Shown here: positions 28,101-40,647 of the stretch, piece after piece
Position numbering within the stretch: position 1 is the stretch's first letter
Layout: each line of letters opens with the position of its first letter
Source: Rostratula benghalensis
Taxonomy: Eukaryota > Chordata > Aves > Charadriiformes > Rostratulidae
Reading direction: 5' to 3'
DNA length: 64,000 bases
NCBI GenBank assembly: GCA_013399305.1
Contig: VXAI01000198.1
Coordinates: 1,171,943-1,235,942, forward strand
Made by a program: the position numbers and the translations under genes
Notes under the pieces: generated by a model
What the model saw: the letters and a program-made list of their open reading frames with translations, nothing else
What the model was told of the DNA's origin: nothing
Databases searched by the model: none

Positions 28101-28224
28101 ACTATCCACAAAGATTTTGCAGGTTTTCTGGAAAAAGGGATCCAGTACACAATTCTCCAGCATAAACTCCCATAGGAGGCTGACTATAAAACCATATAAG
28201 CACCCCAAAGCACTCGTATCAGAA

Positions 28225-28364
28225 CGTCCCCATCCCTGGAGGGGTTCAAGGCCAGGCTGGAGGGGGCTTGGAGGGACCTGGTGTGGCAGGAGGTGTCCCT
28301 GCCCAGGGCAGGGGGTGGCACTGGGGGGGGCTTTAAGGTCCCTTCCAACCCAAACTGTTGTATA
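28225..28364 (+). mobile_element. CR1 LINE 3'-end fragment
   Basis: Recognised from the CR1 3' consensus: CCCATCCCTGGAGGGGTTCA, GCCAGGCTGGAGGGGGCTT, AGGTGTCCCTGCCCAGGGCA and the final CTTTAAGGTCCCTTCCAACC. It is 5'-truncated, as most CR1 copies are, and the terminal 8-bp repeats have decayed. It is antisense to UNC5D and sits just beyond the inferred transcript end. Confidence 0.9.
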
Positions 28365-28430
28365 AACTTGTTTTATCACAGAACTTAGGAAGCCACTTGC
28401 ACAGTCACCTAAGATGTCAGTAAAAGACTC

Positions 28431-28436
28431 TTTATT
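28431..28436 (-). terminator. UNC5D: Poly(A) signal AATAAA, candidate distal end of UNC5D
   Basis: On the minus strand the context is TATGAATAAAGAGTC. A CA dinucleotide about 17 nt downstream (CTGACA) could be the cleavage site, and a G/U-rich stretch (TTAGGTGACTGTGC) follows. The preceding 200 nt are AU-rich. Downstream, about 45 nt past the likely cleavage site, lies a CR1 fragment, which argues that the transcript normally ends before it. Confidence 0.55.
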
Positions 28437-28585
28437 CATAAATAAGTGATATGCAGTAATTTACGTCTGTACATTTATCTTCAAAAGGCTATAGCCATAC
28501 AATTTCTGCAAACTCTACATAAAACATCCAAACTGTCCATTATTACTTTTTCCGTACAATATAACACAGCTGTTTGGCATTACCA

Positions 28586-28616
28586 AATATATATATGTAT
28601 ATATATTTATATATGT
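28586..28616. repeat. (AT)n low-complexity tract in 3' UTR
   Basis: An ATATATATGTATATATATTT-type tract about 150 nt upstream (in gene direction) of the distal UNC5D poly(A) signal. Confidence 0.7.
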
Positions 28617-31600
28617 ACATGTGCTGAAAAAAGAAGCCAGTGCAGCCTTTTCCAAGGAGTCTTTCCCAAGTATTTTACTGTACAACATTCAGAATTTACA
28701 TTGATAGAACAAGGCACAGAAAGTGTGGTATGAAGCCAAGGCCATGCTTTTTATTTAACGTTCTGTCTCTTCCCTACTCCTTCAGCTTCATACTAAAGAA
28801 AGCATTCAAACCTCTGCTCTTTTTTCAGTTCTAAACACACTGAAACTGTGGGGAGAAGCGGGGGGAGGGAAGGATGCTCAGTCAAATGAGCAAGAACCAA
28901 CATTTGCAGAACCTATTTATTGTGAAAATGAAGGAGCAGAAGAGAAAACAGGTCTCTCTAAAGGAGTACTTGTGGGGTTTTCCCTCTTTTTAAAGAAATT
29001 AGGATTTATTTTGTATTTGATTGTGTTGAAGTTCCCCCTCCCCTTTTCACCAAAAGGCTGGTCACAAATTTTGAAAGCTGAAAATGCAAAGGAAATTTTC
29101 CAGTTAGCTCTAGTCATGTGTAATAGTTTTAAATCTCACCAGACTGACCAGTGTCCCACTTTACTTCATCCAGTTTAGCAACAGGGAAACACTTACTGTC
29201 TTTGTACCCATGTGTAAAGTGTGTCACAGTGGGCAGGGGTTTGATGAAGAGGTGGGAGGAGGCAGGACATCTCCAAAGTCACAAATTCTGTGATATCAGT
29301 TTGTTGTTCCCAGTTATACACCAGCAGTGTGTACGTGGCCCAGTGAGCCATGGAAATAGTTGTAGATACAGGTACCTGTGTGTAGTGGCTGCTGGTGCGG
29401 CAGGGAACTTGGTGAGGTTCAGTGCTGGTATCTGGGTGTGAGATTGAAAGTGGAAAGAATGCAAAAGCCTTACAGCTTCCTGAAAAATGTTCCTCCCTCC
29501 CGCTCCAACTGCAGTGTGTGAGTGGGGGAAAACAAAAGAAGGAATGGCTTGAGCAGATACCATCACCAGAAAGTGAATATTCCAAATTTCAGTATGGGAT
29601 ATACCAGGTTTTACGTTATTTCAACTGCAAAACCAAAGCTTCAGTCAGTTCTAAGTGAGGATCTGTTAGGAACCATTCTTGTTTCTCTGTAGCAAATACA
29701 CCTGGATCCGTGTCTTCCCCATCCTGCTCCATCTACCAAACCTTGAACCAGGCTTGGTGCAGAACACCCTTAACTTCATTTTGTGCTACACATTTCCTTT
29801 TGGGATTAGACAGTAAGATTTATATACAGAGACCAGATAACACAGGGGTTTGACATCATCTTAAATCTGCAGAAGTACATTCTCAACCAAGGTCATCACA
29901 CCAGGGGCAGACAAACTACGGAGCTGCTGACAAAACCACGGTTCTACAGTAGGTGAGTGTCTAATCTCGTAGGTCACAGAACACCACGGCACAGACCAGG
30001 GACAGGCCAGCTAATGGCCCCGTCCCGCAGCTACATGTTCACAAGTGACTTCAGCTCTAGTTACCCTGTGAGAGCAAGGCAAGAGGCCACCCACTGAGTC
30101 CTGGTCACCTGGATTCCCTTGTAAAGCACAAACCAGTTATTCAATACAACTGAACAGCTTATTTAAAAGCAGCTTTTGCAATAGCTTGAAAATTACAACA
30201 CACCCCTACCCACCCAAGCCCCAGACAAGAAACACTAGTAGAATCTGTACTATTCACCTCTAATACAAAAAAAGATAGTGGCAAGTTCCTAGACATTTAT
30301 TTCAATTTTTGGACAGAACAGTGAATGTGGAGACTGACAGATTTTGCTTTTACTTGTGGCAATGAGTAGAACAGCAGTTCTGTTTGCTGCAGTGCGGACT
30401 CTGTTACTATCAAGTGGTTCTCTAAGTGACTCTTTAATCTCAGAGTGAGTGATTTGTGTCCGTGACAGGGACTTTGCTGCCCTGTACGCTAGGATTGGCA
30501 ATGAGAGACAAGAGCGAGACTGCGCGGTTCATGATCTTTTGCTGTCATACTGGGTTCTGTGTGTTGTACAGGAGTTGTGTCTTACATGTCTAGTATAAGT
30601 TACTGTATTTGCTCAGGAATCCTCTTGGTTTTAAGGAATTTTAACTAAGACAATCAGTATATAGCCAAGAAAGGATCTTTGTGCCCTTTAAGTGCTGCTG
30701 TGGAAAACCCACCAGCCTCTTCTGAAGCAGAAGAGAGTCAAGGGAGCACTTGTACCAAAGCACATGCCATGATGGAACAACCCAGAGAAGCACTGGGCAG
30801 GTTCTACATGAAAAAGGTTCTGTGTGAGTGATGGTAACCATCTCTGCTGCTGCAGAACAGTGGGAGAGCGTCCCAGATGTAATTCACATCAGTAAACCAA
30901 AGCCTGGAAAGACAAATCTTCACATCATTCACAGGTGTTAAGGACTTGGAAATAACTTCCTGGTGTACATAAGCTGTCTTTTTTGTAGTGGCAAGTATTA
31001 TCTGGAATTGATCAGTTCCTGAGTGTTTTAGGAGTCTCACACAGCACTTTGTTTCAAGTGAAGAAAAAAGAAAGAACCTTTAGTATATTAATACCGTGTA
31101 GTCCTATGACAAGATCCTCTTTCAGTGATTTATGCTGAATGAGCATCTCTCAGCCAGCTGAAAGCAGGCTTGCGCAGGCCCATAAGGAGGCCAGAGATAA
31201 TAACAAAGAGAGTTCTCTGTATTTCAAGAGAATTGTGTCGATATCTTTTGATCTATTACAAAAAGGCCAATAAAAGTTTTGTAGAAGTGCATCTTGGGTT
31301 TATGGGACTTGCACTGCTAAATGAAGTTTGAATTTAAGTCTACGCAAGCTGGTTCCTTTCCTTGTGGCTTAGAGGATTTGAATGGAAAGCAGTAAGGCTG
31401 CAGGGCTGGAAAAACTGTAGCTTGGCTTTATGGTGCTGCAGCCTGGCAGAGCTGTGAAGTGCACCGTTTGGGTGACAAAATAAAGTCATTTTTAAAATGC
31501 AACTATTAGTCTTAAATGACTCACAGCACAGAAATATCTGGGAAAAGTGCTTAGGAAGATGAAAATAAGCTCGAGCAGATTCTTTGGTGATGTAAAAGGA

Positions 31601-32125
31601 GAAAGGCCGTTGCACCACAGCAGACTCGGGGCAGCTGGATGGAATCTTAAGTATGTGACATTACATTCCTCTTTCTTTCACTTTCTAGTTTTATTATTAG
31701 TTTAATTATTTTTCCAAAGTCATACTAAATTTCTAATTTCTGGGCTCTAATCCTGCTTCAGATGTTCCTTTACATCTGTGGTTTGGATCAAATCATGTAC
31801 CTACTCACACAGATTGCCAAAAAGAAATGTTTTCAATATAGATGTTAAAAATGCACTTCTGGAATTTTAAGATTGCTAATAAGGATCAACCTATCTATTT
31901 ATGTAGCATTTCCCTATAAATTCTAAATTACCATTCTGAGAGTATTGCAAAGCAAATTTCCAGCAGGCCTGGGGGGAGCTGGCAAAAGTCATCTGCTTCC
32001 TACTGGGGGAAATAGGAAGCAAGTATTTCAGTATTTAGCATCTTTCAGGGGTGAGTGTTAGTGGTTAGGTAACGGTGACAGCACCCCTGGGGCTGCCTTG
32101 CTCTTAGCTGGTCCCTCTCAGAGGG

Positions 32126-32154
32126 ATCACATGGATTCTCTATCACATGGATTC
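32126..32154. repeat. Tandem 13-bp repeat
   Basis: ATCACATGGATTC occurs at 32126-32138 and again at 32142-32154, a 16-bp period, inside the inferred UNC5D 3' UTR. Confidence 0.6.
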
Positions 32155-34085
32155 ACCTGACAAAGTACAGCAGCTCTTACCAGACTCCATAGGCTCTCAT
32201 CACCAGCCTGGGCTGGCAGCTGGGGACTCTTCCAAACCCCATTCCATTCACTAATGCTGTGGCATTTCTAGCCCACTTAAACAATACAAAGAGCATCAAA
32301 ACAGTAACAGGATAGAAAAAGAGTTCTTGATTCAGATTTGCAAAAGTAAGATCAGTAACAAAGAAGCTGCTTTAGCAGAAGTGGACAAACCCCAGGAAAG
32401 AAATCCTAAAAGGCAACAACAATAATGAGCAATGTAACATTAAAATCCTGCCTCAGGCCCAACACAGAACGGTTTCTTTCCTGGTATTGTAAGAAACTTT
32501 GACATTTACTCCTTTTCAGTACATGAACTCAGACACAAGATTTTATTGGGGTTTGGGTCTAACTTGGATTTTGCCGTTCGACCCAGACCCTTCGCTCTGA
32601 AGGCCCTTTTAGATGGCCCTTGGGAGTCAGTCCAGACTCCGCCTGGATTCTCTCGCGCTTCTCCCAGCACTCAGCGGGCAGTCGGGTGCCGCTGTAGATG
32701 GAGGCTTTTCAGAGTTACCCAAGTCTTGAGGGTAAACACTCTGTTTCCTGAGAAAAAGGTTTAAGGTCGGAGCTCCATAGAGCAGCTCTTTGTGACCCTG
32801 GTTGCTGTGTGTAGCTCACATAGATTTGGAAAACAAGAGGAGAAAATACGTACAGCTCTTCAGAGCGACGTGAAGACATTTCAGCACCTGCAGGTTAGAA
32901 CTTAGGTCTTTGTTGTGGAACCTAAGCCACTTTGAAAATTAAAACTGCATTTGAGGAGAAGCTGAGAACAAATTAGCTGCTGGAGAGTGACTGTAGCTGG
33001 TTTCCCAGGCAACGACAGCTCACAAAAACTCCACCACTTCTCTGTGCATGCCATTCCCTATTTTTTAATTCATGACATTTTGTGCAATGAAGAACAGGTT
33101 TCTGAGGAGGAGGACTGGAAGTCACTAGAAATATAATTCAAACACAGATAGACCCATGTGCTGCTGAAAACAGTGACAGCTTGCTGCCAAATGAGCTGGT
33201 ATTTTTGTCTCAGTCTTCAATATGCTTGCAGCCGTTCTGGTTTCCCATTGCAAACAGGAACTCTCGTGTCAGGCTGCATGAAATACTGAAGTGCAGAAAA
33301 TGTTTGGGGAAGTCTAGGTATTTATAAGCCTAAGAGTCTTCCAGCTGAGCTGGGAAAGAGTGAAATTTGCTGTTTCAGATTAGTCAGAACAAGCAAAGTC
33401 TTAAATCAAGAGTTGTTCATTATACTTTTGAGGACTGGGATCCTGGGTAAAGAAATAATTCCAGATTACTCTAGATTTGCACACGAAGTGCCCGCCCTGT
33501 GGCCTCTTGTGCTGCCCTTGGCTAAACACAGGGGTGAGAACCCCCAGAATGCCTGTTTTGTGTTTCTTGCATTTCCATACAGCTCCTAAAGCCTGGTTTT
33601 TGTTCCTGTTTTATACTGGTTGTGTTCCTGACCCCAGAACCGACGAGCTCCTTGGCTGATCTTAAGGAGTAGATGAGTAAAAACAATGGGTAAATTTGGC
33701 TCCATCCCACGGGACACTCACTCACAGTGACAGCTCTCTTTTTGGTTCAGTTTAAGTAATAAATTATTATTTGTATGAAATGGATAAAAGATGAGGAGAA
33801 TTCTCTAGTTGGTGAGATTCTGGGTTAGGTGGTAAATGCAGCATGGTTGTAACTAAAGCAAGTGTAACGCGGCCAGGTTTACATCCTGGGAGATCTCCAA
33901 ATTGTTCAAGGAAATGCAGCCCATTTTTGGCAGTACCTCCAGGGGTGATTGTTTCAGTCTGAAACTAAACGATAATTAAGCTGTGCTGATTGACTTCACC
34001 TTTACTTTTTAGTTTAGCCCCAGAACATGAAGTAATTTTTAAAAAACTGTAAACTTACTAAAATAGGGCTGGCACTTTCCTGTGT

Positions 34086-34091
34086 TTTATT
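34086..34091 (-). terminator. Poly(A) hexamer AATAAA, possible proximal end of UNC5D
   Basis: This minus-strand AATAAA lies about 800 nt below the UNC5D stop codon. If used, it would give a short 3' UTR isoform. Only the hexamer supports it; the downstream sequence is not clearly G/U-rich. Confidence 0.25.
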
Positions 34092-34886
34092 TGGTTATGT
34101 AACCCCTCCCTCACCCCCAAAGAAACATCTTTGACTATGGGAGTTTGCAGACCAAGACCCTCAGACAATTTCTCTCTGGCCACTTCACAGAGCAGGGGTT
34201 TGTTCTGTTATTTTGTGAACAGAAAGCTCTGCAGCAAATGGACAGTCATTGAGGGACTGAATTTTACAAATACATTGTGTGGAAAACGCTTGATTACAAA
34301 TAAATAGTTTATGAGACCTTCTCATTCCTCAAACATCTGAACAGGGTAAGGCCAGATTTCAGTGGTTCTGTAGCAGATACAAAGTGACAACACTTTGATA
34401 AGGTCAAGTAACCCCCTGCTGTAGGGGGATAGGTTGGAGGTGCAGGACACAGAGGGTCAAGGCCCCAAGAAGACACAGCTTTAAACTAGGATTAAGCTCT
34501 AGTGCCTCTAAATATTCACTATGATATTTGCTGATTTTCACTAGGCATTATATTAGCATTAAAGTTTCCTAAATACATTATGTCATAATATTTACCTTTT
34601 ATGGCTCTGTATCTCAGTCCTTCCTGCCCCAGGAGCAACAGATGTGTAGTTTTGTTTCTGACGTTAAAACATGAATTTTAAAGGAGAGAGGACAGGGAGA
34701 AGCTTGTGGTTTCCTTATTACCGAGATGATTTTTAACAGGGTTTCTTCTGCTCCTCCAACAGAACTGCATTGTGGAAATGGCTGTTTCCATACACCCAGT
34801 GTGCAGAAACCCTTATTTCCTCCCTGCCACAGAGGTTTAGTGCAGCCGTCAGAGCTGGCCATGGGCTCTGGGATGGAGAGAAGGGA

Positions 34887-35091
34887 CTAGAGTCCATTTT
34901 GTCTGCTGTAGCTGAAGTCGGGCTCTTCCATCTCAGTTTCTGTTACGTCTGAGATTTTGGAGTGTGTCCTTCCAATTTCTTCCAGGGCACAGGCCAGGGA
35001 GTCGAGGTCGCCGTCGTGCTGATGTCGGGCTTCCCAGAGGTCCAGGATGACAGCAGATGGACTGCTTTGGGTGGCAAAATAGGAGAGATTC
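34887..35091 (-). CDS. UNC5D: UNC5D terminal coding exon: rest of death domain and stop
   Basis: This 205-nt coding part starts in phase 2 and reads [20 protein letters not shown], then [20 protein letters not shown], and ends SRQNGL before a TAG stop at 34889-34887. The LDLWEARHQ and [10 protein letters not shown] helices complete the six-helix death domain, which recruits apoptotic partners in this family. The acceptor is CTTTTCAG. The exon continues as the 3' UTR below 34887. The tail between the death domain and C-terminus ([18 protein letters not shown]) is more acidic and less conserved. Confidence 0.95.
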
Positions 35092-36681
35092 CTGAAAAGA
35101 GGGGAGACAAAGGCAAAGCAAACAGGATGAGCAACAGTATATGAGTGTGAAAGTGCCCTCTGATCTGCCTCCTGCTGTAGATGTGTTAAAAAACCTAAAA
35201 ACCTTCACTAAGACCTAGATGAGATGAGGGGAGGGAACCCTCAAGAGGACACTTACGGGTGCATTTCTTCTGCAGATGTCAGCGGCTCGGTTTAGCAGAG
35301 GTGGAGTGCACAAGGCACAGCAGCACCAGGTAACTTAGAAAACAAGTCTGCTCTGGAAAGCATCATCAGCAAACTTGGAAAGCATTCATCTGGGAGGGGA
35401 TCATATAACTTCATTTGAAGCTTGTGATTACGTAGGTAGCTTTGAAGCAGCTCCTTGGAGCAAAGATGGGAACAGTTTGAGAGCACTGAAATGAGAACTG
35501 GTGGGGGACAGACTGTGGTGGCACTGATGGCTTCTGTGGTACAGGTGACACCTGGGAATCTGTCAAGTCAGGTGTTTATGCTCTGCCGTCTGGTTCTGTA
35601 GCTACATCTTGGTTTGTTTAAACTGCTCAACAGCTTCATTTTTTATCTATAAATTTGATTTTATAAAAATAGATACTGCAAAGACCCTGCCAGGTGTCTC
35701 CAAGACAGAATCAAAAGTGAAAGGTTATCACAAATTTGGTTTAACACAAGTCAGTGTAATCTCCTTAGTACTCTGTCACGCAGTTTCCTGAGAAAGAAGG
35801 AATCTCCTCCAGCTTCCTCCTGCATGAGGAGCAGAAGCTGGGGGAGATGAAAGTGCCTGGCAATGTGTAGGAAATGCTGATAAGTAAAGCAGAGCTTTCT
35901 GACGCTGTCATTGCTGCAAGACAATAAATTGGGGTTTTTTTTTTCTTTGGTCCAGATGTGGTTTATTGAGATTCCCCTGCAAAACAACAAGTCAATGAAA
36001 AATTATTTTCCTTGATTTAAGTATTTCTCTACCCTCTTGGGAACATATTTATGGTGTTTGTGACAATCACAAAATATTTCTGTGAGTGAACTGCCTCCAC
36101 CAATTTAATTTAGCCAAGTGGAAAAAGCAAAATAAGTAGTAAATTAGTTTTTACAGCATCTTTCAGTTTCAATAATCATCATATTATTACTTGTAACAGT
36201 AGAGCATGACTGTCTTTTTAAAGTATGCCTTTTCCTTAATAAAAAAGCTGGAAAATGTGTAATTCATTTTGGAATACAAACTGTGTAGATAGAAACCAAG
36301 GCAGCAGGCCCTCTTTTTGAGACAACATGCAACCTCCTAAGTGCTTTAACCACTGCTTTCCCAGCACACCGCAGTCCCAAAATCCTTCTACGGCTTTGTC
36401 TTGTAGCACAACCCCACTCTTGTGGGTGCACAAAGGAAAAGAAGGGAAAAATGGACCTCAGAAGCAAAGCTCAGGTAGGACAAGGCACAGGGGTTAATTC
36501 AGAGAAAGGCAGTTCCTGTTCCCAGCACAAGAAAGTACCAACTACAGCTTATCCTTGAGAGTGTGTTAATTACTATGCAGACATCTTTAATACCAGCCAA
36601 CAAACAAAAAAACCCATAACAGCAGCAAATTATTCCCATTGCATATGTAAATGTTCACCTTTCATAATTGCTTTCCATTAC
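35092..36681 (-). other. UNC5D: UNC5D intron between the two death-domain exons
   Basis: 1590 nt with GT-AG ends. No repeat or gene recognised. Confidence 0.9.
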
Positions 36682-36860
36682 CTGTTAATGCTGTTTTTCT
36701 GTGCTAACATCTGCCAGTCTTTGCCTTTGGCGTTGGGTGTGTCAAACGTTGCACAGATTCGTTGTCTGATAGAGTAGGGGATTTTGAATGCTTTCGGACC
36801 CATCTGTGCAGGGAAGTTGCCGTCGTCATGTGCAAAGAAAGTGATGGTTTCTCGTTCATT
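36682..36860 (-). CDS. UNC5D: UNC5D exon: UPA end and start of death domain
   Basis: This 179-nt exon (phase 0 in, phase 2 out) encodes [20 protein letters not shown], then [20 protein letters not shown] and [15 protein letters not shown]. The [12 protein letters not shown]...DWQMLAQK segment is helices 1-2 of the death domain, with the conserved tryptophan. The acceptor is TTCTGTTTAG and the donor ACAG|GTAATG. The Arg codon is split AG|G with the last exon. Confidence 0.95.
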
Positions 36861-38508
36861 CTAAACAGAATATAAAAGCAAAGCACTCAGGGCACGGGCT
36901 TTGCCTGCCACGGGGCTGGAGGTGGCTCTTCAGCATCCAAACTCTGAGCCAGGGTTTGTGCCCGGTCTCCTCAGCACGGGGGTCTCTGCTCTTTTGCTGG
37001 GACCCGCACCCAGGGGTGCATCAGCCCTGCTTTTGGAGGAAGAATCAAACCTGAGCCTGAGAGTCCAGGTATAGATTGTAGAACTGACACGGGAAAATTA
37101 AAGAGCTAAGAGGCATTTTTCTAATTTGTGAAGGAACTCCTACAACATTTAAAAGTTTTTATACAACATGTAATGAATGGCATTTTCCTGTTTTGGTTTA
37201 TTTTGGAAGATGAAGGCCAATAGAGCAGTGATTGGTAGATGGAATGCCACAAAGGCATATGGGTTTCTAAATCTTTAATTGATTTAGCCTAAAATATGGA
37301 CACATAAGTCTCTCAGTGGTGATTTTTTAAAAACACCTAGATCTATAAGTGCCTTAGATCTTCCATGTTAAAAATCCCTTTGGAAACCAGGTCCTTTTGT
37401 AGACCTGGCCCATTTTTTTCCTATGAAATTCTACCAGTCTTGAGTAACAGAGTCACGTTTCCATGCATTACTCGTTTCAGTGCAATGCAGCATAAATATT
37501 AAACACCACTGATGCTATAGTCTCCTCATATAACATTTATGACACATCCCAAAAGTCAGCCATGCAGAGTTACAGCGGTGCTGTAGATACATGGCATGCT
37601 CTGGCTGTTTAAATTAAATATGCAGAACAATAGTAGATTTTCATACCCTGCACATGTGAGATAAGCTACTGCTACCTGGTTAGCTCCGGGAATTGTAAGG
37701 CAATGAGCAATTCAAGTATTCAGTTGTTATTTATATATTTATTTTACAGTCAAATTTTCCTCGCTCCTCAATCACTTTTTGAGATAGGCTGAGAAAGCCT
37801 TCCATACCAGCAATCCCTCTGAAGTCAGGATTGTGACATGCTCTGGGGAGCTGTGGGCAGGTAGGTCCCTTTTGAAAAAAAAAGGGAAAAAAAAGGCAGC
37901 ATTGTATTGGGAAATGGAGAAAATGGCAGCAGTTTTCTATGAAATAGCAATAAGGAACTGGAAAAATGCTCGGATGTATTCTGAGGATGGTTTTACACAG
38001 AATGGTGTTCATGGGTTTCTTAGCTGCTGCATTCTCTGCCCAGTGCATTTAGCAATAGGTGTGTGTCTTTCATCCAGAATGTATTTGGATTAATCAAGAA
38101 TGATGCTAAATAATCTTTAAAAAGCAGCTGAAGTTTTCATTGCTGTAGGACACACCATCTTGCTTGACTTAAATGTTTTATTTCTCTCACCTGTGAGCAA
38201 AGCTACAGTCCTTGCAAGACACTCTGTGTATAACAAAGATGCTGTAGTGGCCAAGAGCACACAGGCAGCCCATCTAGTTTCAGTTCTCAGTGCTCTGCAA
38301 GCTAGGCAGAAACAACTTGTTGCAAGAAACCTATTACCACTGACTCCAATCTAGACTATTTTTAGTGTTGAAGAATCTCTGTACTTTGATTTCTACTGGA
38401 AAATTAAATTTGTTCCAGTTTTGAACGGGTCATAAGAACCCACACAGAGGTAGGAAGGACAAAAGTGGGGAGGGATCGCGTCTGACACGGGGAGAGAGAG
38501 CTCTGTAC
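36861..38508 (-). other. UNC5D: UNC5D intron between UPA and death-domain exons
   Basis: 1648 nt with GT-AG ends. It has GC-rich sequence near 36890-37060; nothing else recognised. Confidence 0.9.
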
Positions 38509-38673
38509 CTCTAGGATGGATGTCTGGATCTGTAGGATTTGCTCATGCCCCTTGACTTGCCGGACGCAGATCTTGCAGGAGAGCTGGGTGGTGGCGGGGC
38601 TGTAGCGCTCCAGGGAGAAGGCACAGTGCAGCGGCTTCTGGCTGTTGCACCACAGGCGGGAGAACGGGACTTC
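38509..38673 (-). CDS. UNC5D: UNC5D exon: UPA domain, last segment
   Basis: This 165-nt phase 0-0 exon of 55 codons runs from [20 protein letters not shown] to [11 protein letters not shown]. It contains [20 protein letters not shown], the UPA core with its Cys-rich strands (C-K-I-C), and the VKGHEQILQ strand. The acceptor is TCTCGCAG and the donor AGAG|GTACAG. The neighbouring intron on its 5' side (38674-39121) is the shortest in this stretch, 448 nt. Confidence 0.95.
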
Positions 38674-39121
38674 CTGCGAGAAACAGAGCCCACCCCGACG
38701 GGGAGGCAGGCGTGAGAGACAAAGAAGTTGTGACAATTGCAAGAGAGGAACAAAATCCATGGTTTTTCTTTGCAATTGCTTTTTTACAAATAGCTCTGCA
38801 AACTCAAAGTACGACAAAACTAATACATGACAATTAAATTGTTAAATACTAAGATGTTACATTTATTGAAAGCTTAGATTTCATCCAGTGACACAGCTGA
38901 TGAGAGACCCAGACTTCACTTTGTGCTCCTCGGCAGGGATGACCCTGACTCTGCTCTGTCTCTCCTTGCCCAGCACCTTGTGTGGCACAATCCCACAAGA
39001 GGAACTTCCCTGGAGGAGCCGTACCCGCTCCGTGCACAGAGCACCACAGCACATTTCCTACATTTGTGTTCCATCCAAACTTAGGAACCCCCACCAGCAA
39101 AGAGCTGAAATGGGCACGTAC
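38674..39121 (-). other. UNC5D: UNC5D intron within UPA
   Basis: 448 nt with GT-AG ends; nothing recognised inside. Confidence 0.9.
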
Positions 39122-39271
39122 CTGACAGGCAGTGAAGGGTTTAATTCTCCAAAGGAAAGGCGGGATATCGAGGACAGAGATCTGAAGACTGAAGGTATTC
39201 CCTTGGAAAGGCAAAAGTTTTGGTTCCTCCAGTAGCTGTCCTCCTTGGAGTCTTTCATCTAAAACCACTTC
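39122..39271 (-). CDS. UNC5D: UNC5D exon: UPA domain, middle segment
   Basis: This 150-nt phase 0-0 exon of 50 codons runs from [20 protein letters not shown] to [23 protein letters not shown] is conserved across UNC5 paralogues. The acceptor follows CTCTGCCACTGCAG and the donor is TCAG|GTACGT. No stop codon or shift is seen. Confidence 0.95.
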
Positions 39272-40647
39272 CTGCAGTGGCAGAGGAGGAAAGAATTTTT
39301 TCAGTATTGGGAATAAACACCAAATCTAATGGAAATTGCTCTTTCTGGAAGGTGCCCAGTTCACCCTGCGTTATCCCTGAAAGAGATGGCACCGAGCTGT
39401 GTGGAGCGGTGTGAGTTGAGCTGAACGGGACTGAGCTCGATTCCCTCTTGTGGGCCTTTTTCATAGTTGTGTTGCACAATTTGGTGGAAGCTTTTGTCTT
39501 ATATATTTAAAAGTTCCAAAGATTTGTGTATGTTGTTTACAAACCTGCTGCACAGTAGGGAACCCACGTGGGCAGAGCACAACCCAGAGTCGCTGAAGGC
39601 ATCGGCCAGTGCAGGTTTACATCAACTGAGTGTGTGCTCAGAAATGCCTAAGGAACAACTTGGGCCCCTCAATTTCAGGCAGAAACTCAACCAGGGAGAT
39701 ACTGGGAGCCCACGGATTGTGTAAGTGCTACAAAGGGTATAATTACAAAGCTATTGTAAGTCTTTAACAGTCTTTCTGTGGCTTTACTTTTATTAGAAGC
39801 ACGTAGAAATTAGTACGTGCTTCATTAATGTTTCTGTTCTGTACCATAGGAAAAGGAAGCAAAAAATCATCTGTCACAACTGTCTTCATTTCAGTTCCCA
39901 GAAGAAAACCATTTTGTTAAAGCTTCTGAGTTTACTAAGGCTGTAAAAAGCCTGTGAATTTCATTGTTTTGTCTTGGAATACCATGGAAAAAAAATCATG
40001 CTAATTTTAATCTCCACTGGGGATCGTTTTGTGGTTTGGTTTTCTGGGGTTATTTTTGGTTTTTTTTTTAAAAGGAAAAATGCACAATTATGATTTTCTT
40101 GTATATGTAGAAAGATGGTGAGGCAATCTATTTCTTCTTGCTTAAATTGTAAACAAGGAGGAAATCCTGAACTGAGTAATGACAGCGTAAGGGTGTGAGC
40201 GTGGTAAGTTCTGTACATATCTAATATACATGATCATATCTAATGATAACAATGAGCATGTTCTGCTCACAGCAGAGTCGTGCTCAGCTCCGGGGCAGCC
40301 GAGGCTCCGAGCCCAGCCCAGCCCTGCTCCTCAGCTGTAGCTTGTGCTGGCTCAGCCGTGGCTACCTGGATTTTGGTTAGAAATGGGGGCAGAGTGGGGT
40401 TCCGTCTGCCTGGCAAAAAATGGAAAGACAGTTTGCCTGTCCTAAAGCTCTTGCAGTGTAAATCTGTGAGTGAAACAGCAGTGCAGGGAAGCTCAGGGGT
40501 TTATAATAAGTCACACAGCAGTGGCATGAAAAAATAGTGTTCTCATTCGGTTGAGTTCTGGACTATTTCTGTTGCCCAGGGACAAAGGAATGTTAGTATT
40601 CTATGGCAAAATATCTAAAACCACATGAACGAAGTGAAACCATTTAC
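39272..40647 (-). other. UNC5D: UNC5D intron within UPA
   Basis: 1376 nt with GT-AG ends; nothing recognised inside. Confidence 0.9.

Larger units (their letters stand above)
7377..28224. other. Intergenic DNA, no gene seen, possible conserved non-coding blocks
   Basis: Over 20 kb with no exon chain, RNA gene or recent mobile element that I recognise. Several AT-rich, low-repeat stretches rich in homeodomain-like TAATTA/ATTAA and POU-like words (about 14150-15420, 16020-16400, 18400-18760, 21640-21870, 26820-27070) have the look of conserved regulatory elements. That is an impression without alignment support. Small GC-rich islands occur near 8740-8860, 15770-15910 and 24500-24660. Confidence 0.5.
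28410..34886 (-). other. UNC5D: Inferred UNC5D 3' UTR (about 6.5 kb)
   Basis: There is no supported coding sequence between the UNC5D stop and about 28410, and the first strong termination sequence on this strand is AATAAA at 28431-28436. The region is AT-rich, contains an (AT)n tract at 28586-28616, and offers further minus-strand AATAAA hexamers at 34086, 32542, 30296, 28916 and 28750 (lowest coordinates). A long 3' UTR with several ends is typical of neuronal guidance receptors. The extent is inference; RNA evidence could shorten it. Confidence 0.5.

Noticed and set aside
28083..28439. Minus-strand open frame of 118 codons
   Set aside because: It runs across the CR1 fragment in antisense and the inferred poly(A) signal; not a gene.
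30505..30532. GAGCGAGACTGCGCGGTT resembling the U5 end of the LTR at 2746-3259
   Set aside because: Only about 18 bases match and nothing further along the LTR is recognisable on either side.
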